Notes: generated from the sequence alone by a model not told the origin. 64,000 nt of DNA from Haemophilus parainfluenzae (GCF_003252795.1 NZ_QEPQ01000005.1:1-64000), one strand, 5' to 3'; shown: positions 35,467-44,907, counted from the stretch's first letter. Program-made: numbers and translations.

Positions 35467-36480
35467 TTAACAAATGCGTGGTAAAGGTTCGTTGCGTGGT
35501 AAGTCTAATAAACGACTTTGACCGAAAAGCCCAACCGCTCTAACTTTGCCATCAGTGGTCACCTCACCAATGACAGCCGCATTTTCACCTAATGGATGGC
35601 GACGAAGTGCGGTCAGAATTTCAGCTGTTTTTTCTTTGTCCGCCACAATCACCAATTTGCCTTCATTAGCAAAATTTAATGCATCCAAACCGAGTAATTC
35701 GCAAATACCACGTACTTCCTGACGAATTGGTAATATCGTTTCATCAATTTGAATCCCTACTTTTTGTGCCTGTGCAAATTCGTGAAGTACCGCATTCACA
35801 CCACCACGGGTCGCATCGCGTACGGCTTTCACCCCTTCAATCGGACGAATACAATCAATGAGCGGTGCAAGCACAGCGCAATCACTGCGTAAGTCCGTTT
35901 GAATACCAAGATTTTCGCGTAAATTCAAAATGGTTGCACCATGATCACCTAAAGTACCACTCACAATAATCTGATCACCTGGCTGAATGCGATGCACACC
36001 CCAGTCGAGTCCGTTTGGAATCACACCAATACCGGCTGTATTGATAAACACTTTATCTATCGCGCCTTTTTGTACTACTTTGGTATCACCTGTTACCACT
36101 TGAATACCGGCTGACTGACAGGCTTTTGCCATAGACTGGATCAATTTTTTTAAGGTTTCTAGTGGTAAGCCTTCTTCTAAAATAAATCCACAAGACAAAT
36201 ATTTTGGTACGGCACCGCATACGGCAACATCGTTAGCTGTGCCACAAACGGCGAGTTTACCAATATCTCCACCAGGAAAAAAAATCGGATCAATCACAAA
36301 ACTATCGGTAGAAAATGACAATGTTCCACCTAAAGCATTTAACTCTTGTAAAGCAATACGAGCCTGATCTTCGCCTTGTGAAAGTATTGGATTATCAAAT
36401 GCTTCAACAAAATAATCGCGGATCAACTCTTGCATGGTAGCACCACCATTTCCGTGTGCCATTGTAATAAAATCAGTCAT
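35467..36480 (-). CDS. hypE: Hydrogenase maturation protein HypE
   Basis: Cytosolic carbamoyl phosphate-derived thiocyanate synthase: HypF carbamoylates its C-terminal Cys, and HypE dehydrates it to give the CN ligands of the NiFe site. The 337-residue protein has a PurM-like ATP fold (HGNGGATMQELI, GDTKVVQKG, DATRGGVNAVLHE) and the required C-terminal PRIC. Start at 36480 has GGGA eight bases upstream. It is last of a hypB-hypD-hypE unit, four bases after hypD. Confidence 0.97.
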   Translation of the reverse strand: MTDFITMAHGNGGATMQELIRDYFVEAFDNPILSQGEDQARIALQELNALGGTLSFSTDSFVIDPIFFPGGDIGKLAVCGTANDVAVCGAVPKYLSCGFILEEGLPLETLKKLIQSMAKACQSAGIQVVTGDTKVVQKGAIDKVFINTAGIGVIPNGLDWGVHRIQPGDQIIVSGTLGDHGATILNLRENLGIQTDLRSDCAVLAPLIDCIRPIEGVKAVRDATRGGVNAVLHEFAQAQKVGIQIDETILPIRQEVRGICELLGLDALNFANEGKLVIVADKEKTAEILTALRRHPLGENAAVIGEVTTDGKVRAVGLFGQSRLLDLPRNEPLPRIC

Positions 36481-36484
36481 TGTT

Positions 36485-37597
36485 TTATTCCCGTCTATAT
36501 TGATAATAGGCCGCACATGCCCCTTCGGAAGATACCATCAATGCACCATAGGCATTGTCAGGATTACATTTTTTAGCAAATAATGGGCAATCAGCAGGCT
36601 TACATTTGCCGATTAATACATCTCCGCAACGAGAATCCGGATCATCAGCAACTTGATGTGGCTGGCAAGCAAAATACGCTTCTGCATCAAAGCATTGATA
36701 ATCATCTGTCAGTTCTACGCCAGATTCTGCAATTTCGCCTAATCCACGCCATTCGCTACTGGCTTTCAAGCGGAATACTTCACTGATTGCCTGTTGTGCT
36801 AACTCATTGCCATGTTGGTGTACGATACGTTTATACTGATTTTCCACTTCACAGCGTTTTTCAACAATCTGTGTCACCAACATTAAAATTGCTTGTAGGA
36901 TATCTAAAGGCTCAAAACCAGTGATCACAAAAGGCTTATGGTAGGTATCACACAATTCCTGATAAGGTTCAGAACCAATCACCATGCTTACATGACCTGG
37001 TGCAAGAAAGCCGTCAATTTTGACTTGTCCTTGTGACAATAAGCTGTGTAATGTTGGGATGATAGTGATATTTTGACATACCACAAAAAAGTTTTTTACC
37101 TGCTGTTTTTTTGCTTGTTGTAAGGTAATTGCGGCACTTGGCATGGTTGTTTCAAAACCAAGTGAAAAGAATACCACTTTTTTATCAGGATTATTTGATG
37201 CGATATTCAATGCATCGAGCGGTGAATAAACGATTCGAACATCAGCCCCCTGTGCTTTGGCTTCTAATAATGAACCTAAACGTCCTCGTACTCGCATGGC
37301 ATCACCGAAAGTACAGAAAATTACTTCTGGACGACGAGCAATCTCAATACATACATCAATTCGCCCCATCGGTAATACACACACCGGGCAGCCTGGACCG
37401 TGAATAAATTCAATACTTTTGGGTAATAAACGATCCAGCCCAAATTTAAAAATGGTATGAGTATGTCCGCCACAGACCTCCATCAAATATAACGGATTTT
37501 CTGGTGTAAAGTGCGGTTGGTTTTCTATTATTTTTTGTAGTCGCTGTAACAGACTTTTAGCCAGTTCAGGATCACGAAATTCATCAACAAACTGCAT
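36485..37597 (-). CDS. hypD: Hydrogenase maturation protein HypD
   Basis: A cytosolic Fe-S scaffold protein that, with HypC, holds the Fe(CN)2CO unit before it is placed in the large subunit. The 370 residues show the invariant motifs EVCGGHTHTIFKFG (near 41), HGPGCPVCVLPMGRID (near 66), the GFETT segment, and C-terminal 4Fe-4S cysteines (SRCGDVLIGKCKPADCPLFAKKC). Ribosome site AGGAG. Normally preceded by hypC, which here lies 19 kb away next to hypF. Confidence 0.97.
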   Translation of the reverse strand: MQFVDEFRDPELAKSLLQRLQKIIENQPHFTPENPLYLMEVCGGHTHTIFKFGLDRLLPKSIEFIHGPGCPVCVLPMGRIDVCIEIARRPEVIFCTFGDAMRVRGRLGSLLEAKAQGADVRIVYSPLDALNIASNNPDKKVVFFSLGFETTMPSAAITLQQAKKQQVKNFFVVCQNITIIPTLHSLLSQGQVKIDGFLAPGHVSMVIGSEPYQELCDTYHKPFVITGFEPLDILQAILMLVTQIVEKRCEVENQYKRIVHQHGNELAQQAISEVFRLKASSEWRGLGEIAESGVELTDDYQCFDAEAYFACQPHQVADDPDSRCGDVLIGKCKPADCPLFAKKCNPDNAYGALMVSSEGACAAYYQYRRE

Positions 37598-37606
37598 TTG
37601 ATGCTC

Positions 37607-38413
37607 CTATCTTTCTTGCGCTTTTAACCAGTCTAGCCATTGCTGTAATCCTTCTCCACTTAGAGAAGACAACTGGATAACCTCAATTGTTGGATTCACT
37701 TGTTTCGCATAAGCAATACATTTTTCCACATCGAAATTTAAGTACGGCAGTAAATCGACTTTGTTTAAAATCATTAACTTCGAGGCCGCAAACATATGTG
37801 GATATTTGAGTGGTTTATCTTCGCCTTCTGTCACAGATAAGATCACCACTTTGGCGTGTTCGCCTAAATCAAACTCTGATGGGCAGACTAGGTTTCCGAC
37901 ATTTTCAATAAACATCAGACTATTTTCCTGAGGCTGCAATTTCACCAATGCATTACCAATCATTTGTGCATCTAAGTGACAACCTTTGCCCGTATTAACT
38001 TGAATCGCTGGCACACCCGTTTGACGAATACGATCTGCATCATTTTCTGTTTGTTGATCCCCTTCGATCACATAACAAGGATAGTCATTTTTTAATGCAT
38101 TTAATGTGGTCGTTAACAAAGTTGTTTTACCTGAACCAGGACTTGAAACAAGATTAAGCGCCAAAATATGCTGATTCGCGAAAAAGCGACGATTCATATC
38201 GGCTAATTGATTGTTTGCGCCGAGAATATCTTGTTCTACTTTCAGTAATCGTTGCTGAGTTTCATCTTGTTGTGGAGAGTCTGGCATGCGGAAGGCGGAG
38301 TGAGAAAAATTAGGTAGTTTTGTTGCATGTTGCGCATTGGAATCATTATGAACATGCGGTAATTCTCCGATTCTGACTTGGTCTGGATGGCCACAGCCAC
38401 AGGTTGTACACAT
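37607..38413 (-). CDS. hypB: Hydrogenase nickel incorporation GTPase HypB
   Basis: A cytosolic GTPase that delivers Ni to the large subunit with HypA. The 268-residue protein has the N-terminal high-affinity Ni motif CTTCGCG (residues 2-8), a short His-containing linker ([13 protein letters not shown], far less His-rich than storage-type HypB), Walker [10 protein letters not shown] (near 85), metal-linked region [11 protein letters not shown], and NKVDLLP for guanine specificity. Followed nine bases on by hypD. Upstream 186 bases separate it from hypA. Confidence 0.97.
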   Translation of the reverse strand: MCTTCGCGHPDQVRIGELPHVHNDSNAQHATKLPNFSHSAFRMPDSPQQDETQQRLLKVEQDILGANNQLADMNRRFFANQHILALNLVSSPGSGKTTLLTTTLNALKNDYPCYVIEGDQQTENDADRIRQTGVPAIQVNTGKGCHLDAQMIGNALVKLQPQENSLMFIENVGNLVCPSEFDLGEHAKVVILSVTEGEDKPLKYPHMFAASKLMILNKVDLLPYLNFDVEKCIAYAKQVNPTIEVIQLSSLSGEGLQQWLDWLKAQER

Positions 38414-38599
38414 AAGTCACCTCAATAATGTTTCGTTTATTCTGTAAATACTTAGAATCTATGGTAATTCACATGCGTTAGAATACCATATTCTCTATCT
38501 TAAATATATTCTTTGAAGAGAGATAAATACATACTATCAAGTAGTTAGCGTATTTTATATTCAAAAGATCAGGTTAAATTTGCCAATTTAGACGTCTTG
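38414..38599 (-). other. 186-base spacer between hypA and hypB
   Basis: Nothing coding is seen. A TTGAT half-site lies on the minus strand near 38535-38540 and a TATTCT -10 candidate near 38485-38490, so hypB may have its own promoter. No terminator hairpin of note was recognised. Confidence 0.4.
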
Positions 38600-38941
38600 C
38601 TATTTTACGGCAATTTCTTTCACTCTAAATTCGGTGCCACTTCGACGTTGTAAACATGCACTGTGACAATGTGGACAGCAATCTTGATAGGCTTCAATCT
38701 CAACTTCCTTTTGACATTGCCAGCACCATGCAATCGCAGGTAAATGAATAAAATGTAACTGACAGTTTTCAGCAACGGTATCTTTGCGCATAATTTCAAA
38801 GCAAAATTCTACCGCACTTTGCTCGACACAAGACAGTGCCCCAATTTCTAGCCAAATATCTGTCACTTCATGGATTTCATGCTTTTTCTGTTGTTGATCA
38901 ATAATTTCCATAATATTCTGACAGAGAGACATCTCATGCAT
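38600..38941 (-). CDS. hypA: Hydrogenase nickel incorporation protein HypA
   Basis: The nickel metallochaperone partner of HypB. The 113-residue protein has the MHEMSL N-terminus with the Ni-binding His2, and a zinc site formed by C73/C76 (CWQC) and C89/C92 (CPHC). Well-placed AAGGAG ribosome site. The protein likely serves the Hyf hydrogenase encoded nearby. A TAAAAT -10 candidate lies about 40 bases upstream. Confidence 0.95.
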   Translation of the reverse strand: MHEMSLCQNIMEIIDQQQKKHEIHEVTDIWLEIGALSCVEQSAVEFCFEIMRKDTVAENCQLHFIHLPAIAWCWQCQKEVEIEAYQDCCPHCHSACLQRRSGTEFRVKEIAVK

Positions 38942-39076
38942 GATTTTCTCCTTAAAATAAAAAAGCAGTCTGTTCCAATTTTACTCTTTTTTGATGTTTA
39001 TTTTCAGCATTTCTGTGTTTCGTTGTTCGATATTTAAACGTTGTTTGAAAAATTTTACTGGTACTCGTACAAGAAA

Positions 39077-39490
39077 TCATTTTAGTGGCACAAAATTAAT
39101 GCCGCTATGTTGCAATAAAGTATTCATAAAATCATTATTTTGTTCAAACTGGCTACATTTGCCTTTGAGCTGAATTAAGCGAATTCTCAAGTGAGCCAAT
39201 TCATGGATCCGTTTTGATACTTCTCGAATATGTCGATCTAGCAACTCATTAATTTCCCTTTCCTGCTCTTGAGTGGCACATTGAGGATTGAGCAACATTT
39301 TGATTTCTTTCAGTGAAATATCCAAACTGCGGCAATAGCAAATAAAAGAAAGTTGTTTCAAATGCTCTTCCGTATAAACGCGAAAATTACCACTTGTTCG
39401 CTTGGCTGGTTCGATCAATCCTTGTTTTTCATAGAAACGTACAGCTTCCACCGTACAGCCAACAATGTTGGCTAGCTGACCAATTTTCAT
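39077..39490 (-). CDS. nimR: Nickel-responsive MerR-family regulator NimR
   Basis: A 137-residue MerR-type activator. N-terminal winged HTH (MKIGQLANIVGCTVEAVRFYEKQGLI), then a dimerisation helix, and a C-terminal metal-binding part with Cys residues in FICYCRSLD, NPQCATQ and KGKCSQFEQ. The CadR/PbrR-like sequence and the divergent nickel transporter genes correspond to NimR of H. influenzae, which activates nik genes on nickel. The shared promoter has the MerR hallmark 19-base spacer. The ligand (Ni rather than Cd/Pb) is inferred from context. Confidence 0.87.
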   Translation of the reverse strand: MKIGQLANIVGCTVEAVRFYEKQGLIEPAKRTSGNFRVYTEEHLKQLSFICYCRSLDISLKEIKMLLNPQCATQEQEREINELLDRHIREVSKRIHELAHLRIRLIQLKGKCSQFEQNNDFMNTLLQHSGINFVPLK

Positions 39491-39506
39491 TTTTTAAAAA
39501 TTACAC

Positions 39507-39537
39507 TTGACTCTGAAGTTACTTCATATTTTATACT
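39507..39537 (+). promoter_or_regulatory. MerR-type nik promoter with central palindrome
   Basis: -35 TTGACT (39507-39512) and -10 TATACT (39532-39537) are 19 bases apart, the over-long spacing that MerR activators correct. The spacer holds the perfect dyad TGAAGT-T-ACTTCA (39514-39526), the probable NimR site. Confidence 0.88.
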
Positions 39538-39575
39538 TTATCACAGTATTCACATGTTAGAAAAGGAGAACTTCC

Positions 39576-40259
39576 ATGAAAAAAACAGCATTACTTATCA
39601 CTGCACTATTCGGTGCTTCACTCGCTAATGCACATAATGTTTGGTTGGAGCCCGTTAAGGATGTAAAAGGGCAATATGTGGTTAAATTTGGTCATGAGGA
39701 GACTGAAACCTATCCTCAAAGCAAATTAAAAGCGGTACGCCTACTTGATGCTAAAGGCCAATTGCAAAATGCCACAGTAAACTTTAAAGAAGGCGAAGCA
39801 CACTTTGCTGCCCCTGATGCAGCCATCGCATTTATTCGCTTTGATAATGGCGTTTGGTCAAAATTGCCAAGCGGTAAATATGTCAAAAAAACCAAACAGC
39901 AGGCCCCAGATGCTGTGCTTAGTGTTAATCCAGTCAAATTTGGCAAAGCGATTTTACACTGGGATGCGCAAGCAAATAAATCACACAACATGGATTATGA
40001 ATTGATCCCACAAAGTGAACCGAAAGCGGGACAACCACTCGATATTCTCGTGTTAGTAAAAGGTAAACCAGTGCAAGGCATCAAAGTGGGTTTAGGCGAA
40101 GATCACCCATTCAACTTAACCAATGAAAAAGGTATTGCACAATTCACCCCTAAAGTGGGCTATAACAAAGTCTGGGCTGAATTTGATGAACCGGTTAAAG
40201 ACAATCCTGACTATAACAAACGTAGTGTTGAATATATGCTAACTTTTGACGCGAAATAA
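39576..40259 (+). CDS. nikK: Nickel transporter periplasmic component NikK (DUF4198)
   Basis: A periplasmic DUF4198-family protein of 227 residues, part of NikKLMQO/CbiKLMQO nickel importers of Pasteurellaceae. Signal peptide cleaves after ASLANA, leaving an N-terminal HNVWLEP whose His is a probable metal ligand. Internal features include KFGHEETETYP and GLGEDHPFNLT. First gene of the operon with a strong AAGGAG site and the NimR promoter 40 bases upstream. Ni is the likely substrate since hydrogenase genes surround the operon; cobalt is possible. Confidence 0.9.
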   Translation: MKKTALLITALFGASLANAHNVWLEPVKDVKGQYVVKFGHEETETYPQSKLKAVRLLDAKGQLQNATVNFKEGEAHFAAPDAAIAFIRFDNGVWSKLPSGKYVKKTKQQAPDAVLSVNPVKFGKAILHWDAQANKSHNMDYELIPQSEPKAGQPLDILVLVKGKPVQGIKVGLGEDHPFNLTNEKGIAQFTPKVGYNKVWAEFDEPVKDNPDYNKRSVEYMLTFDAK

Positions 40260-40768
40260 TGAAAAGAGTTGTATTTTTAACCGCACTTTTCACCTGGCTG
40301 TGCGCACCATCAGCATTGGCTCATAGTTTGCATGTATTTGCACAATATGATGGACGCACAGTTTCTGGCAAAGCCTATTATTCCGATATGACCCCAGCAG
40401 CAGAAACCTATATGGAGATTTTGCAAGCTGGCCAGGACTCCCCTCTATTGGAAGGTAAAACGGATCGCAATGGGCAATTTGCCTATCCGATCAATACCAC
40501 TACCGAAGGTGCCATTAAAGTAGTGATAGAAGGTGAAGAAGGACATCGAGCCTCAATTGTTGCCAACAGAGTATCTGCGCAAACCACTAATAATAGTGAC
40601 AATGCATTGATGTTGGTCCGCGAAGATATTTCTAAATTAAAAGACAAAATTTACCTGCACGATATTATTGGCGGTATCGGCTATATTGTTGGTATTTTTG
40701 GCTTATGGGCATTGATTAGAGCCTCAAAGATGACGCGTGCGTCGCAATCTAAGGCTAAGGAAAGATAA
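40259..40768 (+). CDS. nikL: Nickel transporter membrane-anchored component NikL
   Basis: A 169-residue protein with a signal sequence cleaved after PSALA, an N-terminal HSLHVFAQYDG (exposed His residues), a carboxypeptidase-regulatory-like beta domain, a helical linker and a C-terminal membrane helix (GIGYIVGIFGLWALI). This is the NikL/CbiL pattern of accessory subunits that assist NikM. Starts inside the nikK stop (TAATG). The C-terminal tail is basic. Confidence 0.85.
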   Translation: MKRVVFLTALFTWLCAPSALAHSLHVFAQYDGRTVSGKAYYSDMTPAAETYMEILQAGQDSPLLEGKTDRNGQFAYPINTTTEGAIKVVIEGEEGHRASIVANRVSAQTTNNSDNALMLVREDISKLKDKIYLHDIIGGIGYIVGIFGLWALIRASKMTRASQSKAKER

Positions 40769-40769
40769 T

Positions 40770-41381
40770 ATGCATTTATCGGAAGGTGTGTTGCATACAC
40801 CCGTATTGCTTGGTGGTGCAGCTGTCGCATTAGTCTGCGTAATGATTGGTCTTAAACGACTCAATTCGCAGCAATTGCCGCTAACAGCATTGTTTGCTGC
40901 TGCTTTTTTTGTTGCAGGTACCATTCATGTACCGGTAGGCATTGGTAGTGTGCATCTCATCTTAAACGGCATGGCCGGCCTGTTTCTCGGCTGGGCTGTT
41001 TTCCCTGCATTTTTAATCGCATTGGTATTACAAGCCCTACTCTTTTCCTTCGGGGGATTTGCTGTATTAGGTGTCAATTTATGCGTAATGGCATTACCTG
41101 CCCTTCTCGTACATTGGCTATTTGCAAAAAGACTTGAAAATGACAATTCCCGTCGCACTCAAATTACTGCAGGAATTGGAGCTGGTGTGATCGGCGTTGG
41201 CGGTTCAGCCTTGCTCGCTTCTTTAGTCTTGGCTCTAGATGGCGGTAAAGCCTACAGCGATCTAATTATGCTTCTGGTGATATCACATATTCCCGTGTTT
41301 ATTATCGACAGTATCGTCAGCGTCGGGGTGGTCTTATTGTTAAACAAAATGTATCCAACAGCGCTCAGTGTAGTGAAATGA
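40770..41381 (+). CDS. nikM: ECF nickel transporter substrate-specific subunit NikM (CbiM-like)
   Basis: A 203-residue S component of the ECF transporter, with about six to seven helices. The N-terminal MHLSEGVLHTPVLLGG contains the His residues that, in CbiM/NikM, wrap round the metal; IHVPVGIGSVHLILNGMAG and LGVNLCVMALPAL are also family motifs. Start at 40770 has AAGGA before it; an upstream codon 11 residues earlier is inside nikL and would bury the metal-binding N-terminus. Confidence 0.92.
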   Translation: MHLSEGVLHTPVLLGGAAVALVCVMIGLKRLNSQQLPLTALFAAAFFVAGTIHVPVGIGSVHLILNGMAGLFLGWAVFPAFLIALVLQALLFSFGGFAVLGVNLCVMALPALLVHWLFAKRLENDNSRRTQITAGIGAGVIGVGGSALLASLVLALDGGKAYSDLIMLLVISHIPVFIIDSIVSVGVVLLLNKMYPTALSVVK

Positions 41382-42022
41382 ATTTTCTTACTATTTTTCA
41401 ACCGCACTTGCGATTAATTTATGTGTTTTTGTGTGGACTTATCGTCAGCACAATGGCACATATTTCAACGCTTATTATCCTTAATCTGCTCGTATTCAGC
41501 GGATTACTTATTGCGCTAATTCGCTATCAAAAATCCCTTGCCGGTTATTTCAAATATTGGCTGAAACTAAATCTATTTACACTACTCGTTTGGTTAACCT
41601 TAAGCTGGAAAATCACCGAGCAAGGTTTAGTATTAAATCCAATGGGCATTCAGCTCGCGCTACTCATCACGCTACGTTTCAATTTAATTTTAAGTTTAAC
41701 TCGCCTCTTATTAATTGATATGAACGAGAGCCTTTTATTGCAAGCATTGTGTCGTTTGCCATTACCTGAAAAACTACTTCATCTCTTTGTTCTCACTGTT
41801 CGCTATATTTCCGTGTTCAGTGAAGTACATAAAAAGATGGATATGGCAATGCGAGCACGTGGCTACCAGCCAAAACTGAATAGCCGAACCTTATTTATCG
41901 CGGCGCAGCGTGTCGCCCTATTATTAATTCATGCACTCGTTAAAGCAGAAAAAACAGAAATGGCGCTAAAAGCTCGTGGCTTTCAGCTGCATGATGTGAA
42001 AAAAACACAGGATAAATCTTGA
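41378..42022 (+). CDS. nikQ: ECF nickel transporter transmembrane subunit NikQ (CbiQ-like)
   Basis: The energy-coupling T component, 214 residues, with about five helices and the two Ala-Arg-Gly coupling motifs near the C-terminus (AMRARGYQP near 165 and ALKARGFQL near 205) that dock to the ATPase. Overlaps nikM by four bases (ATGA) and nikO by one. Standard pairing with NikO. Confidence 0.92.
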   Translation: MNFLTIFQPHLRLIYVFLCGLIVSTMAHISTLIILNLLVFSGLLIALIRYQKSLAGYFKYWLKLNLFTLLVWLTLSWKITEQGLVLNPMGIQLALLITLRFNLILSLTRLLLIDMNESLLLQALCRLPLPEKLLHLFVLTVRYISVFSEVHKKMDMAMRARGYQPKLNSRTLFIAAQRVALLLIHALVKAEKTEMALKARGFQLHDVKKTQDKS

Positions 42023-42663
42023 TGAACATCCTCGAAGTCAAACAATTACAGATCATGCGTGACCAACGCGTGATTATTGATAACCTTTCTTTTGAACTCC
42101 CTGAAGGTCATCGTCTTTTTTTACAAGGTGATATTGGTTGTGGAAAATCGACGCTATTACATTGCCTATTAGGTTTTATACCTTACCAACAAGGCGAGAT
42201 TCGCTGGTTCGATCGAACATGCCATCAAGAAAAGGATTTTGTACCGCTACGTGGAAAGGTAGGGATCTGTTTCCAACATGCAGGCGATCAACTGTTTGGT
42301 CCAACCGTACTTGATGATGTAGCCTTTGGTCCACTTAATCAAGGATTAAACAGAGATGAAGCCTATCAAATTGCATTACAGCAGTTGGAACGTCTGAATA
42401 TTGTTGGATTAAAAGATCGCTCTGTGAATACCTTATCTGGTGGAGAACAGAACTTTACAGCACTGGCTGGCGTGCTAGCGATGCAACCAAAAGTATTATT
42501 ACTTGATGAACCAACCAATGGACTGGATGTAAAAAATATTGCCAAACTGACCGCACTTTTACGCGAATTACAGTTGCCGATGCTTATTGCCTCGCATGAT
42601 TTACGCTTTAGTGAAACACTTGCGGATTCCTGTTTATCTTTAGCTACGGATAACGATGGCTAA
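42022..42663 (+). CDS. nikO: ECF nickel transporter ATPase NikO (CbiO-like)
   Basis: A 213-residue ATPase. Walker A is GDIGCGKST (an atypical Asp-Ile-Gly-Cys in place of Pro-Asn-Gly-Ser/Ala), Q-loop CFQHAGDQLFGPTVLDDVAFGP typical of ECF ATPases, signature LSGGEQNFTALAG (Gln-Asn-Phe-Thr where QRVA/QKK is usual), Walker B LLLDEPTNGLD and switch His in ASHDLRF. Shorter than most CbiO proteins (about 270), lacking the C-terminal extension. ATG at 42022 is preferred to an in-frame TTG one codon earlier. Confidence 0.9.
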   Translation: MNILEVKQLQIMRDQRVIIDNLSFELPEGHRLFLQGDIGCGKSTLLHCLLGFIPYQQGEIRWFDRTCHQEKDFVPLRGKVGICFQHAGDQLFGPTVLDDVAFGPLNQGLNRDEAYQIALQQLERLNIVGLKDRSVNTLSGGEQNFTALAGVLAMQPKVLLLDEPTNGLDVKNIAKLTALLRELQLPMLIASHDLRFSETLADSCLSLATDNDG

Positions 42664-42694
42664 ATGCGTTCATAATGGGTAAGGAAATAATTCA

Positions 42695-42729
42695 ATAAAA
42701 AACGGGCGAACCATTTAAGTTCGCCCGTC
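42695..42729 (-). terminator. Terminator of fdhF (also faces nikO)
   Basis: ACGGGCGAAC and GTTCGCCCGT form a ten-base-pair stem. On the minus strand a TTTTTTATT run follows, so it mainly ends fdhF; in the plus direction the T run is poor. Confidence 0.87.
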
Positions 42730-42747
42730 ATTCATTTATAACGCTAA

Positions 42748-44907
42748 TCAAGCCACAAGTGCGGTTTCTTTTAAGCGATTTTTTAATTTCGCATATTCAG
42801 TGACCACATAGCGTTCAGCCCAGGCTTGGTCTTCGATTTTTTCGATACGAACCGCGCTGTATTTGTATTCCGGCGTTCTAGAACCCGGGTTCAAATGTTC
42901 AGCGGTTAATTCGTTACATTTACCGATCCACCATTGATAGGTCATATAACAAGCACCTTTGTTTGTACGAGTGCTGACATCCGCGCGAGAAATCACTTTA
43001 CCGCGTGATGATGCAATCCAAACCAAGTCGTTGTTTTTAATGCCCAACTCTTTGGCATCTTGATCGTTCATTTGTACGAATCCCGGTTCATCCGCAAGTG
43101 CAGCAAGAGCTCGGCAGTTACCTGTCATTGAACGACAAGAATAGTGACCCACTTCACGTACTGTGGAAAGTATCAATGGGAATTCTTCAGAAAGATCTTC
43201 CATTGGTGGTTCCCAGTCGCAAGCGAAGAACTCAGCTTTGCCATTCGGACGGTCGAAGATTTGGCCTTTATACAAGTATGTTGTACCTTGATCTTCAGGG
43301 CCTTCGTCAGTACATGGCCATTGGATATAACCCATGCCTTCCATTTTTTCGTAGGTTGCCCCTTTGTAAATTGGGCAAAGTGAACGAAGTTCATCCCAAA
43401 TTTCTTTGGTATTGTTATAGTGCATTGGGTAGCCCATTGCTGTAGCTAGTTCGCTAATGATCACCCAGTCATCCTTGACGTCGCCAGTTGGTTCAACGGC
43501 TTTATAGAAACGTTGGAAACCACGGTCAGCGGCACTATACACACCTTCATGCTCAGCACAAGAAGTAGCAGGCAATAAAATATCTGCTTCTGCGGCTGTT
43601 TGAGTCATGAAGATATCTTGAACGATGAGAAGTTCAACTTTCTCGAAGGCTTTTTTAACCGCATTAATATCAGGCTCAGTTTGTAATGTATCTTCACCCA
43701 TGATATAGAATGCTTTAATTTTATCTTCCATGATAGCTTCAGGCACTTCACTCAACGGCACACCTGGTTTGGTTGGAATAGATGGCACGCCCCAAGCTTT
43801 CGCAAATTTTGCGTTAGTTTCTGGGTCAGCAAAACTTTGATAGCCTGGTAATGTGTTGAATAACGCACCCATATCGCATGCGCCCTGTACGTTGTTTTGA
43901 CCACGTACTGGGTTCACCCCAACATTTGGTTTACCTAAGTTACCGGTAAGCATTGCCAAGCTTGCTAATGCACGTACGGTTTCTACACCTTGACGGAATT
44001 GGCAAACGCCCATACCCCATAAGATAGTAGCGGTTTCCGCTTTTGCATAAGTGCGGGCAATTTCACGCAACATTTCAGGTTCAATACCGGTGATATGTTG
44101 TGTGGATTCCGGTGTATAAGCTTTCACGGTTTCATAGAACGCATCGAAGTTTTCGGTGTGTTCATCAATAAATTTTTGATCTTGTAACCCTTCTTCTAAA
44201 ATCACATTCATCATCGCATTCAAGAATGCGACGTTAGACCCGTTAGCAAGCGGCGCATAAATATCCGCAATACGGGCTGTTTCGATTTTACGAGGGTCAC
44301 AAACAATAACTTTCGCCCCTTTTGCTTTGGCGTGGTTAATCCGACGCGCCACAATAGGGTGTGAAGTGGAGGCATTATAGCCAAAAATGAATACGCATTT
44401 GGTATCTTCAATCTCAACAATTGAGTTGGACATTGCGCCGTTACCGACCGATTTGAGCAGACCTGTTACAGAAGGGCCGTGTCACACGCGCGCACAACAG
44501 TCAATGTTGTTATTTCCTAATACCGCACGGGCGAATTTTTGCATAACGAAGTTCACTTCGTTACCTGGTCCACGGGAAGAGCCCGTTACCATAATCGATT
44601 CGTTACCGTACTTTTCTTTGATTTCACTGAGACGTCTTGCTGTGTAAGAAATCGCTTCTTCCCAGCTCACTGGTGTGAATGGTTCGCCACGTTTGTAGCG
44701 GATCATCGGTTGAGTTAGGCGAGGAGTCAGGATTTTTGTGTCATGCACAAAATCCCAGCCATAATATCCTTTTAGGCATAACTCCCCTTCGTTTGTTTTT
44801 CCGTTTGCACCTTCAGCACCCACAATTTTGTTGTTTTCCACCAAAAGATGGATTTTACAACCTGAGGCACAATACGGACATACGGTAATTACTTTTTTAA
44901 TAGCCAT
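42748..44907 (-). CDS. fdhF: Formate dehydrogenase H, selenocysteine-containing (TGA recoded)
   Basis: Molybdopterin enzyme oxidising formate to CO2 and passing electrons to the Hyf hydrogenase. It reads as one 719-codon gene if TGA at 44482-44484 is selenocysteine, residue 142, in the context DCCARV-U-HGPSV that equals E. coli FdhF U140. Both sides are continuous FdhF sequence: a 4Fe-4S site C10/C13/C17/C44, HGPSVTGLL, WGMGVCQFRQGVETVR, PVRGQNNVQGACDMG, and the C-terminal MGD-binding domain up to RLKETALVA. An RNA hairpin like the E. coli SECIS follows the TGA. AAGGA precedes the ATG. Gene finders would split it in two. Same direction as hycI, 177 bases downstream. Confidence 0.96.
44440..44481 (-). 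promoter_or_regulatory. Bacterial SECIS element in fdhF
   Basis: Directly after the TGA, the minus strand can fold into a hairpin aligned with E. coli fdhF SECIS. The apical part (44454-44470) keeps the loop AGGTCT closed by C-G and A-U, with a bulged U. One pair that is G-C in E. coli becomes an A-C mismatch. The GGUC loop bound by SelB is unchanged. Confidence 0.8.

Noticed and set aside
38414-38599. NikR operator or hidden hypC in the hypA-hypB spacer
   Set aside because: No GTATGA-N16-TCATAC site and no HypC-like MCLG reading frame is present; hypC is at 56798.
42748-44433. fdhF as a pseudogene or two separate genes broken by a stop codon
   Set aside because: The stop is TGA exactly at the selenocysteine position of FdhF, the frame is continuous on both sides and a SECIS-like hairpin follows.
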